Positions 33,142 through 42,489 of a stretch of 64,000 nucleotides of DNA are shown piece after piece. Every line of letters starts with the position of its first letter. Position 1 is the first letter of the stretch. Under the pieces are notes generated by a model that was not told the DNA's origin, ran no database searches, and saw only the letters and a list, made by a program, of their open reading frames with translations. This DNA comes from Saccharomycopsis fibuligera x Saccharomycopsis cf. fibuligera (Eukaryota > Ascomycota > Saccharomycetes > Ascoideales > Saccharomycopsidaceae), in assembly GCA_001936135.1 (NCBI GenBank), contig CP012819.1:744001-808000 (forward strand), read 5' to 3'. The position numbers were made by a program, and so were the translations under genes.

Positions 33142-33525
33142 TTTTTACACACACGAGTGTAATAAATTATCTAAATATAAATGATACATAATATGATCAT
33201 ATATACCTATAAAGAGGAACCCTGTAAGCACTTCAAATTCAGTACTTTTACCAGAGTTAAGATAAATATAATGGGTATTATGGTTTTAATGGTTCAGGCT
33301 ATTCATTTAATATGATTAATTGTTGATGTATACAGCTAGAAATAAAGGCTCACACTTTAATACCATATCCTTCACATTGAAGTTTGCGATCAAAAGATTT
33401 ATCTAGGAATATCCTTATTTCAAACCACAAGAAAATTTACGGAGTACTGACATCTCAGGGTTCATGTTTTTAGAGGTAAAAGCCTTGTATTTCCCAATAT
33501 AACTAAATAATAATAAATATATAAA

Positions 33526-33720
33526 AATATTGGGTTAGACCCTCTTTAAATAATAATCAGACTGAATACAAAACATGTTATTGATTCGTTATTACCAGTA
33601 GTAAATACGTGTAACTTGCACCAAGATAAAAGATCCGCGAAGTTATTCAGTAATGAATATTGGTTAACTGTATTCAGGTTTATTGGTATAGAACTCAATG
33701 TTCGTCAAAAATTCAAGAAC
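33526..33720 (+). repeat. LTR-like repeat fragment upstream of tRNA-Leu
   Basis: AATATTGGGTTAGACC and AAATAATAATCAGACTGAAT (33526-33568) match module A of the copy at 8762-8837, and ACTCAATGTTCGTCA (33692-33706) matches module C of the copies at 9080 and 10531. Module order is the same as elsewhere. The fragment ends about 80 bp upstream of tRNA-Leu, the standard insertion zone of tRNA-targeting retrotransposons. Confidence 0.5.
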
Positions 33721-33798
33721 ATCACGGGTCTGGCCTGAGTGAGTTCTAAAGTTTAATAAATCGATTCATTTGATAATAAATTTTCTAAAGAATGTAAA

Positions 33799-33914
33799 GG
33801 ACGTGTGGCCGAGTGGTCTAAGGCGCTCGACTCAAGAGTTTAAAATCTCTTGCAGCTAAACAGCTGAGTAATCGAGTCTCGAAAGAGGCATGAGTTCGAA
33901 CCTCATCGCGTCCA
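33799..33914 (+). tRNA. tRNA-Leu (anticodon CAA) with 34-nt intron
   Basis: Acceptor arms GGACGTG and CGCGTCC pair (one T-G) and the discriminator is A. The anticodon stem CTCGA/TCGAG encloses CTCAAG, with anticodon CAA at 33833-33835. The intron is inferred at 33837-33870, one nt 3' of the anticodon, and contains CTCTTG, complementary to the anticodon region, as in the yeast tRNA-Leu(CAA) family. The mature tRNA is 82 nt with a short variable arm and T arm GAGTTCGAACCTC. T-rich sequence follows as terminator. Confidence 0.93.
33837..33870 (+). other. Intron of tRNA-Leu(CAA)
   Basis: Thirty-four nt between G37 and A38 of the anticodon loop. Its CTCTTG pairs with CAAGAG of the precursor anticodon region, giving the extended helix recognised by the splicing endonuclease. 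Confidence 0.8.
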
Positions 33915-34079
33915 TTATTTTTGAATTTTAATATTCATGTTGATTATTATTTACGACATCAGCACATTCTTACGGTTTATAGAATAATAATTGTTTTAGC
34001 ACTTATAACTCTATGTAAGACATGGGACACTCTATTAATTTTCTTCGTCGCAGAGCATTGATGGAATTTTTATATGCAA

Positions 34080-35000
34080 TTAGCCGAATTCATTATAAAC
34101 ATCAACACTATCATTGTCATAGAGGTAGTCTGAGCGAGGAGAAGAACTGGGAGAATAAGTTGGAGCAGAAACTTTGAATAAGGAGTCAACGATATGATCA
34201 TTAATATTTGCTTTATTCTTATATAGTTCTACACATGTCAACCTGAAACGCTGTAGATGTTTGTGTTTGACCACCAGTGATTTCAAAGTTGGTAATTTCG
34301 TTAGTACCTTTAAATTGATGATTAAGGTATTCGATAAACCTAATGTTTGTAGTTTTTGCAATTCGACACGATTTCTCACTTACACTTAAACGTTGGGATT
34401 CCTTAAACACAGATAAGGCACTCATGTGAGAAAGTTTATTATTTTGAGTATTACTTCAAGCATTTTTTCCAGGTGACTAAGGCCCGATGGTATTGACCTT
34501 ACCAGATCCTCAGAAACATCAAGATGCTTTTCTTGCCAATTTTTGCAAGCTATCAATGGATTGAAGATCCACAAGAACCTTTAGCTTCGTAAAGTATAAT
34601 AATACATACAGGAATATTTTTTGAGTAATTTTCAAATAGATAAAGATGTTCCAAGTTAGGTCATGAAGTATTGGTATTGTGGAGAAACCTTCAAAAAAGG
34701 ATAATATTCCTTCTCAGAAAAATTTCTTGAAAAAGTTGTTCTGGAAGTCCTATAGTATCCCACATTTCCTCTTCTTCACAAAATTTAGATTCGATTTTTT
34801 TAGGCTTAATTTTGTTGTTCTGAAGATGCAATTTTACATTCTTTAAAGTTTTGAATTTTTCGTAATCATGGTAAACATGCAATGCATTATATCCTAGTTC
34901 CGAAATCTAATTTCTGCCGTTTTCAAAAGAGACCGATTCTGTTGTTAAACACCACTTACTGCTTGTTTGTCTTTTTCGTAAGCTACCGGGTTTGAAAAAT
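34080..35000 (-). pseudogene. Decayed leucine-rich-repeat (possibly F-box/LRR) gene
   Basis: Read on the minus strand, successive LRR-like pieces follow one another in different frames with stops between. In order from the 5' end they include ISELGYNALHVYHDYEKF and TLKNVKLHLQNNKI (34790-34905), LPEQLFQEIF (near 34720-34750), PNLEHLYLFENYSKNI (near 34610-34660), DLVRSIPSGLSHLEKML (near 34455-34510), and finally LQKLQTLGLSN..LTKLPTLKSLVV (34260-34370). The last part reads on to a stop at 34080. At least three frame changes and two internal stops are needed, so the gene is dead. The extent is approximate and no intact relative is present in the window. Confidence 0.6.
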
Positions 35001-35641
35001 TATCAGAAAAGAGATTTTGACTTCAGAACGCCTCCAGGTTTGCTCACATAACATAACAAGGTATTTTTGACTTAATGAAGTGCACTAACGCTTAAAAAAT
35101 ACAGACTTTGGGACGAGCATGTTAATTGAAAAATCCAAGCTAGATTCATAAAATGAGCACTGATGCAGAGGTGATTTTTTTTTATAGATGATACCATAGC
35201 GTACAAAATAGAGTAGAAGAAAGACAGACTACTTTTTAAGCGTTTACAAAATATTAAATTGGAATTCATCACAACCAATTGATTTAAAGTCAATAATAGG
35301 ATGACGTGGCGGTTAGAATGTCGTCATAATAGATACATTTTTCCATTGGAGTGCCTCAATTTTCTAGTAACTACGAATATACAAAAAAAACTAAAAGAAA
35401 TGCTAACGCTGTTATTGTTCTCAAATTGATATTCATGTTCGCACTCGTATTCCTCACTCGTATTACTGTGTGCACGGACACCCCCAGTAAACCTCAATAA
35501 GCGCATGCTGCACCCCTTTATTGCAAACTGCCAACGGCTTTCCGTTCGAGTTTTCTTGTGCTGGGCTTCGCTTGTCGTCAATTCTACGCACACAAACGCA
35601 CGCAAAACCTACTGCCACAAACAGAGACAACACAAAAAACC
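35001..35641. other. Intergenic sequence between the LRR pseudogene and the DUR1,2 promoter
   Basis: AT-rich up to about 35480, then more GC-rich. Open frames of 73-93 codons on the minus strand are not supported by any family. Confidence 0.4.
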
Positions 35642-35730
35642 CGGCGGACCGCCGAGAGACATATGGTTAAGCAGCCCCCATAGATGAGCTTTACGGTTAT
35701 CGGCCCGCAGGCCCTGATAAGGCTTATCAG
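35642..35730. promoter_or_regulatory. Palindromes and GATA sites upstream of DUR1,2
   Basis: CGGCGGACCGCCG (35642-35654) is a perfect palindrome around a central A, of the CGG/CCG type bound by Zn2Cys6 factors. CTGATAAGGCTTATCAG (35714-35730) is a perfect palindrome of two GATAAG sites facing each other, and a further TTATC lies at 35697-35701. Paired GATAAG sites are the known targets of nitrogen GATA factors (Gln3, Gat1) that activate urea and allantoin genes under poor nitrogen. Factor assignment is inference. Confidence 0.6.
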
Positions 35731-35848
35731 TGCTGCATCCTTGTGCAATGCTACGCACAAACCAACGAAGTTTGCAAGCGCCGAGGAAACGCTCCTCCAG
35801 GCAAATGATCTCGCCGACAACAGGAGCCGCTGCCATGGACAGGATGGA

Positions 35849-35858
35849 TATATATAAG
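35849..35858 (+). promoter_or_regulatory. TATA box of DUR1,2
   Basis: TATATATAAG, about 300 bp upstream of ATG 36162 and 120 bp downstream of the GATA palindrome. A pyrimidine-rich leader follows (35935-36010). Confidence 0.5.
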
Positions 35859-36161
35859 CCAGCATTACGCCAGCGATGATTACCGGAAGGCGCTAATTTG
35901 ATATATTCCTTTAGTTTGTGTGATTTTGCGGTAGTTGTTTTATTCTATTTTTATTCTATTTTATTCTCTTTGCTCTTCTTGCTCACTGCTATCTTTCTCT
36001 ATTACATCTGCCGCCCTTCTAGCAGAGTTTTTCCTTTTTCAAACACCTGCCTGCTTGCACTGCAAAAATTTTCTCATCATCATCACTATCATTTTCTTCA
36101 AAAATATTCTTTCATATTACCTAATTAACCGCTCAATAGCTCACTAATACAATAATTGAAC

Positions 36162-39100
36162 ATGGTTAACACTATCGGCTGGTCCATTCAAGATTGGCTC
36201 AAGTTTAACCGTGAACAAGCTCAGCCAGAAGAATCCTACAATGCCCTTCTAGAGCTTATCCAGTCTTTGAAATCCTATGCTGATGGAGATCACGCATGGA
36301 TCTCTATAGCTGATAAAGAGTCCCTCACTCACCAATGGACACTACTTCGGTCTCAAAAAGATGCTCAGAATTTGCCCCTTTATGGTGTTCCTGTGGCCAT
36401 CAAGGACAATATCGACGTCAAAGGTTTTCAAACCACAGCTGCTTGTCCAACATTCGCTTACAATCCTTCCAAAGACTCCACTGTTGCCGCATTACTCAAA
36501 TCCTATGGTGCCATTGTGATTGGAAAAACTAATTTGGACCAATTTGCTACGGGGCTTGTCGGCACTCGTTCTCCATATGGCCAAGTTAGAAGTGTATTTT
36601 CTGATAAACATGTCAGTGGTGGTTCCTCTTCCGGATCAGCTTCTGCAGTTGGCCGCGGAATCGTGCCATTAGCCTTAGGTACTGATACTGCTGGTTCTGG
36701 TAGGGTTCCTGCCATGTTGAACAATTTGATCGGTTTAAAGCCTTCCAAAGGCTTGCTCAGTTGTTACGGAGTTATCCCCGCCTGTAAGAGTCTTGACACT
36801 GTCAGCATATTTGCCTTGAATTTACAAGACGCCCAATACGCTTTCCATTTGCTTGCTAGGCCAGATACTGCTAACGACCAATACTCTAGAGCCTTGCCTG
36901 CTGTGCCATTGTTTCAATTCTATTCCAATATTAAACAGGGACATAAAGTAAAAATTGCCATTCCTTTGGATTTGCCATGGTACGGTGAAGAAGAAAATGC
37001 CAAATTGTACCATCAAGCCGTGGCAGATTTCGAAAAAAATTTACCAAACGTTGAGATCCAAGCAATTGATTTCAATCCATTGTTAGACCTTGCTAAATGT
37101 CTTTATGAAGGCCCATGGGTTGCTGAAAGGTTTGCAGCTTTGGAAGAATTTTATAGCACCAATCCTCCTTCTCTGTCATTGGATCCAATAGTTTACAAGA
37201 TTGTGCAAACTGCCAAAAACTTCTCCGCTAAAGATGCTTTCAATTTTGAATACAAGCGTCAAGCAATCTTGGCTACTTTGAAAAGAGAAATTCTTAGTCA
37301 ATTCGATGTACTTATTGTGCCTACTGCCCCTTTGAATCCAACTTTGAAACAAGTTGCTGAAGAACCGATCAAAGTGAACTCCATACAAGGCACATGGACG
37401 AATTTTGTCAACTTAGCTGATTTGGCTGCGCTTTCCATTCCCGTGGGTTTTAGAAATCTGGATGGGTTGCCATTCGGTGTGACATTGCTTGGTAACACTT
37501 TTACAGACTATGCTTTGCTTGATTTGGCCAGCCAGTTTTTGACGGTTGCTAGACCAAACCGTCAAATTGCAGTTTTCAAGGAAAAGAGCGCCACCAAGGA
37601 GGAAGACACATTAAACTACGCTATTCAGCAGGATATTGCAAAAGAAGCTCAGAGTAATGGTAAAGCTATCGAATTGGCAGTTGTTGGTGCTCATTTGCGC
37701 GGATTGCCTTTAAATTGGCAATTACTGAAAGTCAACGCTACTTTTATTGAGGAAACCAAGACAGCAAAAAAATATCGGTTGTTTGCCTTGCCTAAAGAAG
37801 GCCCAGTTCTTAAGCCAGGTTTAAAAAGAGTAAATGAGGATCCTGAACAAATTACTATTGAAGTTTACTCTGTGCCAATTGACAGATTTGGTGATTTTAT
37901 CGCCATGGTGCCACAACCATTGGGTATTGGATCTGTGGAATTGGCTAATGGAAAATGGATTAAGTCTTTTATCTGCGAAGAAGTGGGATATACCACTGAA
38001 GGATCTGTTGATATTACCGAGTTTAGATCTTTTAAGAACTATGTGAACCATTTAGCTGCCGCTGCTGAAAAAAGCGCTGTCAATAGTGATGCTGCAGGTC
38101 ACGGATACCGCAAACTTACATTTAAGAAAATATTGATTGCCAATCGTGGTGAAATTGCTGTCAGAATTATCAAAACTTTGCAAAAGTTAAACATTGAATC
38201 CATTTCTGTTTATTCTGACCCTGATAAGTATGCACAACACGTTACTATTGCTGACACTGCTGTCCCACTACACGGCCGCACGGCTGCTGAAACATACTTA
38301 TCCATTGACAAGATCATTTCTGCTGCTAAAAAGACCAACGCTGACGCCATTATCCCAGGGTACGGTTTCCTTTCAGAAAATTCGGATTTTGCTGACCGTT
38401 GTGCTGCTGAGGGAATTGTATTTGTTGGCCCATCCGGGGATGCTATTCGTCAATTAGGGTTAAAACACTCTGCTCGTCGCATTGCTGAAGCTGCCGGGGT
38501 GCCATTGGTTCCTGGGTCTGGATTGATCAAAGATGGCAAAGAAGCCAAAAGGTTTGCTGAAAAGATCGGGTACCCTGTGATGATCAAAAGTACCGCTGGT
38601 GGGGGTGGTATTGGATTGCAAAAAGTGGATCAATCACAGTCTGAAGAAATTGAGCGTATTTTTGAGACGGTGCAACACCAAGGCTTGTCGTATTTTGGTG
38701 ATAGTGGGGTTTTCATTGAACGCTTTATTGAAAAAGCAAGACACGTGGAGGTGCAAATTTTGGCTGATGGGTACGGTGGTGCTATTGCCGTTGGTGAGAG
38801 AGATTGTTCTTTGCAACGTCGTAACCAAAAAATCATTGAAGAAACTCCTGCCCCAGAGTTGCCAGAAAAAACTAGACACAGATTGCATACTGCCGCGGAA
38901 AATTTGGCTAAGCTGATGAAGTACAAGAGTGCTGGTACTGTGGAATTCATTTATGATGCCGCTAGAGATGAGTTTTATTTTTTGGAAGTCAACACTAGAT
39001 TGCAAGTGGAGCATCCAATCACTGAAATGGTTACCGGGTTGGATTTGGTTGAATGGATGGTGTACATTGCCAATGATGCTGCTGCCGATCTTGAATTACA

Positions 39101-41900
39101 AAAGCAAAAAATCAAAGTCAATGGTTGGTCAATGGAAGCTAGGTTGTATGCTGAAAATCCTGTAAAAAATTTCAGACCATCTCCGGGGCAAATCACTGAA
39201 GTAAAATTTCCTGGTGTTGATTTAGCTAGAGTTGATACTTGGGTTTCTAAAGGTACTGTGATCAGTTCAGAATATGATCCTACTTTAGCTAAAATTATCG
39301 TTCACGGTGTTGATCGTGCTGATGCTTTACAAAAGCTTATTAAAGCTCTTGAAGAAACCCTGGTTTACGGTGTGATTTCCAATGTCGATTACTTGCGTTC
39401 CATTGCTGCTTCTCAAATTTTCCGTGACGTTGATTTCCACACTAAAATTCTAGACAGTTATGATTATACTGCTAATGCTGTTGAAATTTTGCAACCAGGT
39501 GCTTATACCTCAGTGCAAGATTATCCTGGTAGAACTGGATACTGGCGTATTGGTGTGCCGCCTTCTGGTCCAATGGATAACTATTCTTTTAGAGCTGCTA
39601 ATAGAATTGTTGGTAATCATGAAAAGGCCCCAGGAATTGAAGTAACTTTGACCGGTCCAACAGTGAAATTTCATCACGATGCAGTAATTGCTATCACTGG
39701 TGGTCAAGTGTCAATTAAGCTTAGATCTGATGACAATGGCGGTTCATCTGCTGGTAAAATGAATGCTCCAATTTATGTCAAGAAGGGTACTATCGTGGAA
39801 ATTGGTAAACTCACTAGCGGTTGTCGTGCTTATTTAGCTATCCGTAACGGAATTGATGTTGTTGAATACTTGGGTTCCAGATCCACTTTTGCTCTTGGTA
39901 ATTTGGGAGGTTACAATGGTCGTACATTGAAATTCGGTGATGTTTTGTTTATTGGTAAGCCTGAACTAGCATCTAACACTTTACCAGCTCCAATTAGTCA
40001 ACCTCTTGCATTACCAGAAAATTTAGTTGCTCCTATTGTCGCTGATGGGGAAAATAGCACCAAGAATCACTGGGAGATTGGTGTGCTTTGTGGTCCTCAT
40101 GGATCTCCAGACATTTTCAAGCCAGAATTCGTTGATACATTTTTTAATGATGAGTGGAAAATTCATTACAATTCTAACCGCTTTGGGGTTCGTCTTGTTG
40201 GTCCAAAACCAAAATGGGCTCGCTTGGATGGTGGTGAAGGTGGTTTGCATCCTTCCAATGCCCATGATTACGTTTACTCTATGGGCGCCATCAATTTCAC
40301 TGGTGATGAACCGGTTATTTTGACTTGTGATGGCCCTTCTTTAGGTGGGTTTGTTTGTCACGCAGTTGTTGCTGAAGCAGAAATGTGGAAAGTTGGTCAA
40401 GTTAAGCCTGGTGATATGGTGAAATTTGTTCCAGTGAGTTATGACTCTGCCCGTGAATTAAAAATTTCTCAAGATAAAGCATTGGATACCTTTAACCGAG
40501 AGGCTACTGCTACTGCTGGAAATTTAACATTGGCTCAATTGAAAATTACCCCAGAAAACCCAGTGTTGTTTGAGTTAAATCCAACTGAAGGCCAAAACCC
40601 AAAAGTCGTTTATCGTCAAGCAGGTGACCGTTACATTCTCATTGAGTATGGGTACGATAATATGGACTTGAATTTAAGTTATCGTGTCAACCGTTTGATC
40701 AACATGGTGGAAACTTACAAAACTACCGGTATTATTGAAATGTCCCAAGGCGTTAGATCCGTATTGGTTGAATTTAATGGTTATAAAATTACTCAACAAC
40801 AATTACTTGCCATATTGATTGCTTATGAAAAAGAAATTCCGTTTGTTAGTGATAACAAATGGACGGTGCCTAGCAAAATTGTCAGATTGCCGATGGTGTT
40901 TGAAGATGAAAAAACTGTAGCGGCCATTAAAAGATATCAAGAAACCATTCGTTCTTCTGCTCCATGGTTACCAAGCAATATTGATTTCGTTGCTAAAATT
41001 AACGGTTTAACCAGAGAAGATATCAGAGACTTTATGTATGCCGCTCGCTTTTTGGTGCTTGGTCTCGGTGATGTTTTCCTTGGTGCTCCTTGCGCAATTC
41101 CATTGCACAACACTAGTACTGAAGCTAACACTGATGAAGCTGCTCAAGTTGCTAGTGAAATGAAGTTGAAAAAAACTATTGACAGATTTGCTTTACCTTT
41201 AATTGGTTCCAAGTACAATCCTTCCCGTACATTTACTCCAAATGGTGTTGTTGGTCTTGGTGGGATGTACATGTGCATCTATACTATGGAATCTCCCGGC
41301 GGGTACCAGCTCGTGGGACGTACTATTCCAATTTGGGACAAATTATCACTTGGCCAACATAGTCAAGCTGATGGCAATCCATGGTTGTTGACTCCATTTG
41401 ATCAAATTGAGTTTTATCCGGTGAGCGAAGCAGAGTTAAACTCGATGAGTGAACAAATGAACCATGGTAAATTTGACATCGAAATTGAAGAATCTGTGTT
41501 TGATCATGGTGATTATGTTGCTTGGCTTGGACGACACAAGGAAACTATTGAGAAATTAAGAGAAAGGAAGAAAATAAGCGAGAAATTGAAAGATTTTAAA
41601 CATATGATTGAAGTTTCTAACCAAGAATTGCTTGCTAATGGTAATGGTGTGAAGAAAGATGTTAAAGAAGAAAGCTTCCCAGAAACTGCTGAATTGGTGT
41701 ATTCTCAATACAGTGGAAGATTCTGGAAACCATTGGTGAAAGTTGGTGATGTTGTTGGAAATGATCAAGGGTTGGTTGTGGTTGAAGCTATGAAGACAGA
41801 AATGACAGTTACTGCCACCAAACCCGGGAAGGTTTTGAAAGTTTGTCATGTTAATGGTGATATGGTGGAAGCTGGTGATTTGGTTGCTGTTATTGAGTAG
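36162..41900 (+). CDS. DUR1,2: Urea amidolyase (urea carboxylase + allophanate hydrolase)
   Basis: 1912 aa cytosolic biotin enzyme that splits urea to ammonia and CO2 via allophanate, using ATP. The allophanate hydrolase (amidase) forms residues 1 to about 620, with VAIKDNIDVKG (catalytic Lys), GGSSSGSASAVGRG and GTDTAGSGRVPA (the Ser pair of the Ser-cisSer-Lys triad). Biotin carboxylase spans about 645-1100: ILIANRGEIAVRI, STAGGGGIGLQ, FLEVNTRLQVEHPITEMV. The carboxyltransferase domains (AHS1/AHS2 type) fill about 1105-1720, including GPMDNYSFRAANRIVGN. The biotinyl domain closes the protein with EAMKTEM, biotin on Lys1878. All modules are complete. The frame opens at TTG 36156; ATG 36162 is the start. 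CTG codons 433 and 918 fall where relatives often have Ser. Nitrogen GATA sites lie upstream. Confidence 0.97.
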   Translation: MVNTIGWSIQDWLKFNREQAQPEESYNALLELIQSLKSYADGDHAWISIADKESLTHQWTLLRSQKDAQNLPLYGVPVAIKDNIDVKGFQTTAACPTFAYNPSKDSTVAALLKSYGAIVIGKTNLDQFATGLVGTRSPYGQVRSVFSDKHVSGGSSSGSASAVGRGIVPLALGTDTAGSGRVPAMLNNLIGLKPSKGLLSCYGVIPACKSLDTVSIFALNLQDAQYAFHLLARPDTANDQYSRALPAVPLFQFYSNIKQGHKVKIAIPLDLPWYGEEENAKLYHQAVADFEKNLPNVEIQAIDFNPLLDLAKCLYEGPWVAERFAALEEFYSTNPPSLSLDPIVYKIVQTAKNFSAKDAFNFEYKRQAILATLKREILSQFDVLIVPTAPLNPTLKQVAEEPIKVNSIQGTWTNFVNLADLAALSIPVGFRNLDGLPFGVTLLGNTFTDYALLDLASQFLTVARPNRQIAVFKEKSATKEEDTLNYAIQQDIAKEAQSNGKAIELAVVGAHLRGLPLNWQLLKVNATFIEETKTAKKYRLFALPKEGPVLKPGLKRVNEDPEQITIEVYSVPIDRFGDFIAMVPQPLGIGSVELANGKWIKSFICEEVGYTTEGSVDITEFRSFKNYVNHLAAAAEKSAVNSDAAGHGYRKLTFKKILIANRGEIAVRIIKTLQKLNIESISVYSDPDKYAQHVTIADTAVPLHGRTAAETYLSIDKIISAAKKTNADAIIPGYGFLSENSDFADRCAAEGIVFVGPSGDAIRQLGLKHSARRIAEAAGVPLVPGSGLIKDGKEAKRFAEKIGYPVMIKSTAGGGGIGLQKVDQSQSEEIERIFETVQHQGLSYFGDSGVFIERFIEKARHVEVQILADGYGGAIAVGERDCSLQRRNQKIIEETPAPELPEKTRHRLHTAAENLAKLMKYKSAGTVEFIYDAARDEFYFLEVNTRLQVEHPITEMVTGLDLVEWMVYIANDAAADLELQKQKIKVNGWSMEARLYAENPVKNFRPSPGQITEVKFPGVDLARVDTWVSKGTVISSEYDPTLAKIIVHGVDRADALQKLIKALEETLVYGVISNVDYLRSIAASQIFRDVDFHTKILDSYDYTANAVEILQPGAYTSVQDYPGRTGYWRIGVPPSGPMDNYSFRAANRIVGNHEKAPGIEVTLTGPTVKFHHDAVIAITGGQVSIKLRSDDNGGSSAGKMNAPIYVKKGTIVEIGKLTSGCRAYLAIRNGIDVVEYLGSRSTFALGNLGGYNGRTLKFGDVLFIGKPELASNTLPAPISQPLALPENLVAPIVADGENSTKNHWEIGVLCGPHGSPDIFKPEFVDTFFNDEWKIHYNSNRFGVRLVGPKPKWARLDGGEGGLHPSNAHDYVYSMGAINFTGDEPVILTCDGPSLGGFVCHAVVAEAEMWKVGQVKPGDMVKFVPVSYDSARELKISQDKALDTFNREATATAGNLTLAQLKITPENPVLFELNPTEGQNPKVVYRQAGDRYILIEYGYDNMDLNLSYRVNRLINMVETYKTTGIIEMSQGVRSVLVEFNGYKITQQQLLAILIAYEKEIPFVSDNKWTVPSKIVRLPMVFEDEKTVAAIKRYQETIRSSAPWLPSNIDFVAKINGLTREDIRDFMYAARFLVLGLGDVFLGAPCAIPLHNTSTEANTDEAAQVASEMKLKKTIDRFALPLIGSKYNPSRTFTPNGVVGLGGMYMCIYTMESPGGYQLVGRTIPIWDKLSLGQHSQADGNPWLLTPFDQIEFYPVSEAELNSMSEQMNHGKFDIEIEESVFDHGDYVAWLGRHKETIEKLRERKKISEKLKDFKHMIEVSNQELLANGNGVKKDVKEESFPETAELVYSQYSGRFWKPLVKVGDVVGNDQGLVVVEAMKTEMTVTATKPGKVLKVCHVNGDMVEAGDLVAVIE

Positions 41901-42489
41901 GTAATTGGCTTAGCGCAGTTTTTTAGCTTTTCATTCCTGTTCATTTCTTTTCGTTTTATTTTCATTCTTTTATTTCTTTCCTTTTTTTTCTCAACACTGA
42001 TTTTTTCCTACAGTATAATTATTACTCAAAAAAGAATTTGCCTTTGTATCTTTTATTAGCCTTTATCTCCCTGCGATGTCTTTAACTGATTTTATAGTTA
42101 TATGTTCTGAACAAAAAAAAAAACAAAAAAAAGCTTTTCAAATACTAAATAAAAAATGAGCATTTGTAATGAGTATCTGTTGTAAATGTTCTTGAGCTGC
42201 TTCTATGCTATTAGTAGCTTGGAATGGTTTTCACAATATCGGGTATGTCAATTTCAAACAGAAAATCCAAAAATTCAATTATTGAATTTTTGAACAGACT
42301 TATACGGACAAATTCCATTGACATTCAGTACCTGCTACTATCTCAAAACAATCTAAAGGCATACTAATTTGAACAATCATTAATATCAGCTGTTTGTTCT
42401 CGGTATTTTGACACTACCAACCAAACTATATATGCAAAACCATACTTTAAATAAAGCTGATTTTAAGTCCTCTGGGTAGTATAGATTGT
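41901..42489. other. Convergent intergenic region DUR1,2 / CWF18
   Basis: Nearly 600 bp between two 3' ends, AT-rich with T and A runs. The GAATTTTTGGATTTT/AATTATTGAATTTTTG area near 42265-42293 contains a small inverted repeat. No gene is seen. Confidence 0.45.

Larger units (their letters stand above)
32497..33798. other. Intergenic region LYS4 to tRNA-Leu with repeats
   Basis: Contains the LYS4 3' UTR, a (GTTTT)6 plus T40 tract (33071-33136), and an LTR-like fragment (33526-33720). No protein gene is supported. Confidence 0.5.

Noticed and set aside
35584-35865. 93-codon minus frame in the DUR1,2 promoter
   Set aside because: It covers the GATA palindrome and the TATA box and shows no homology.
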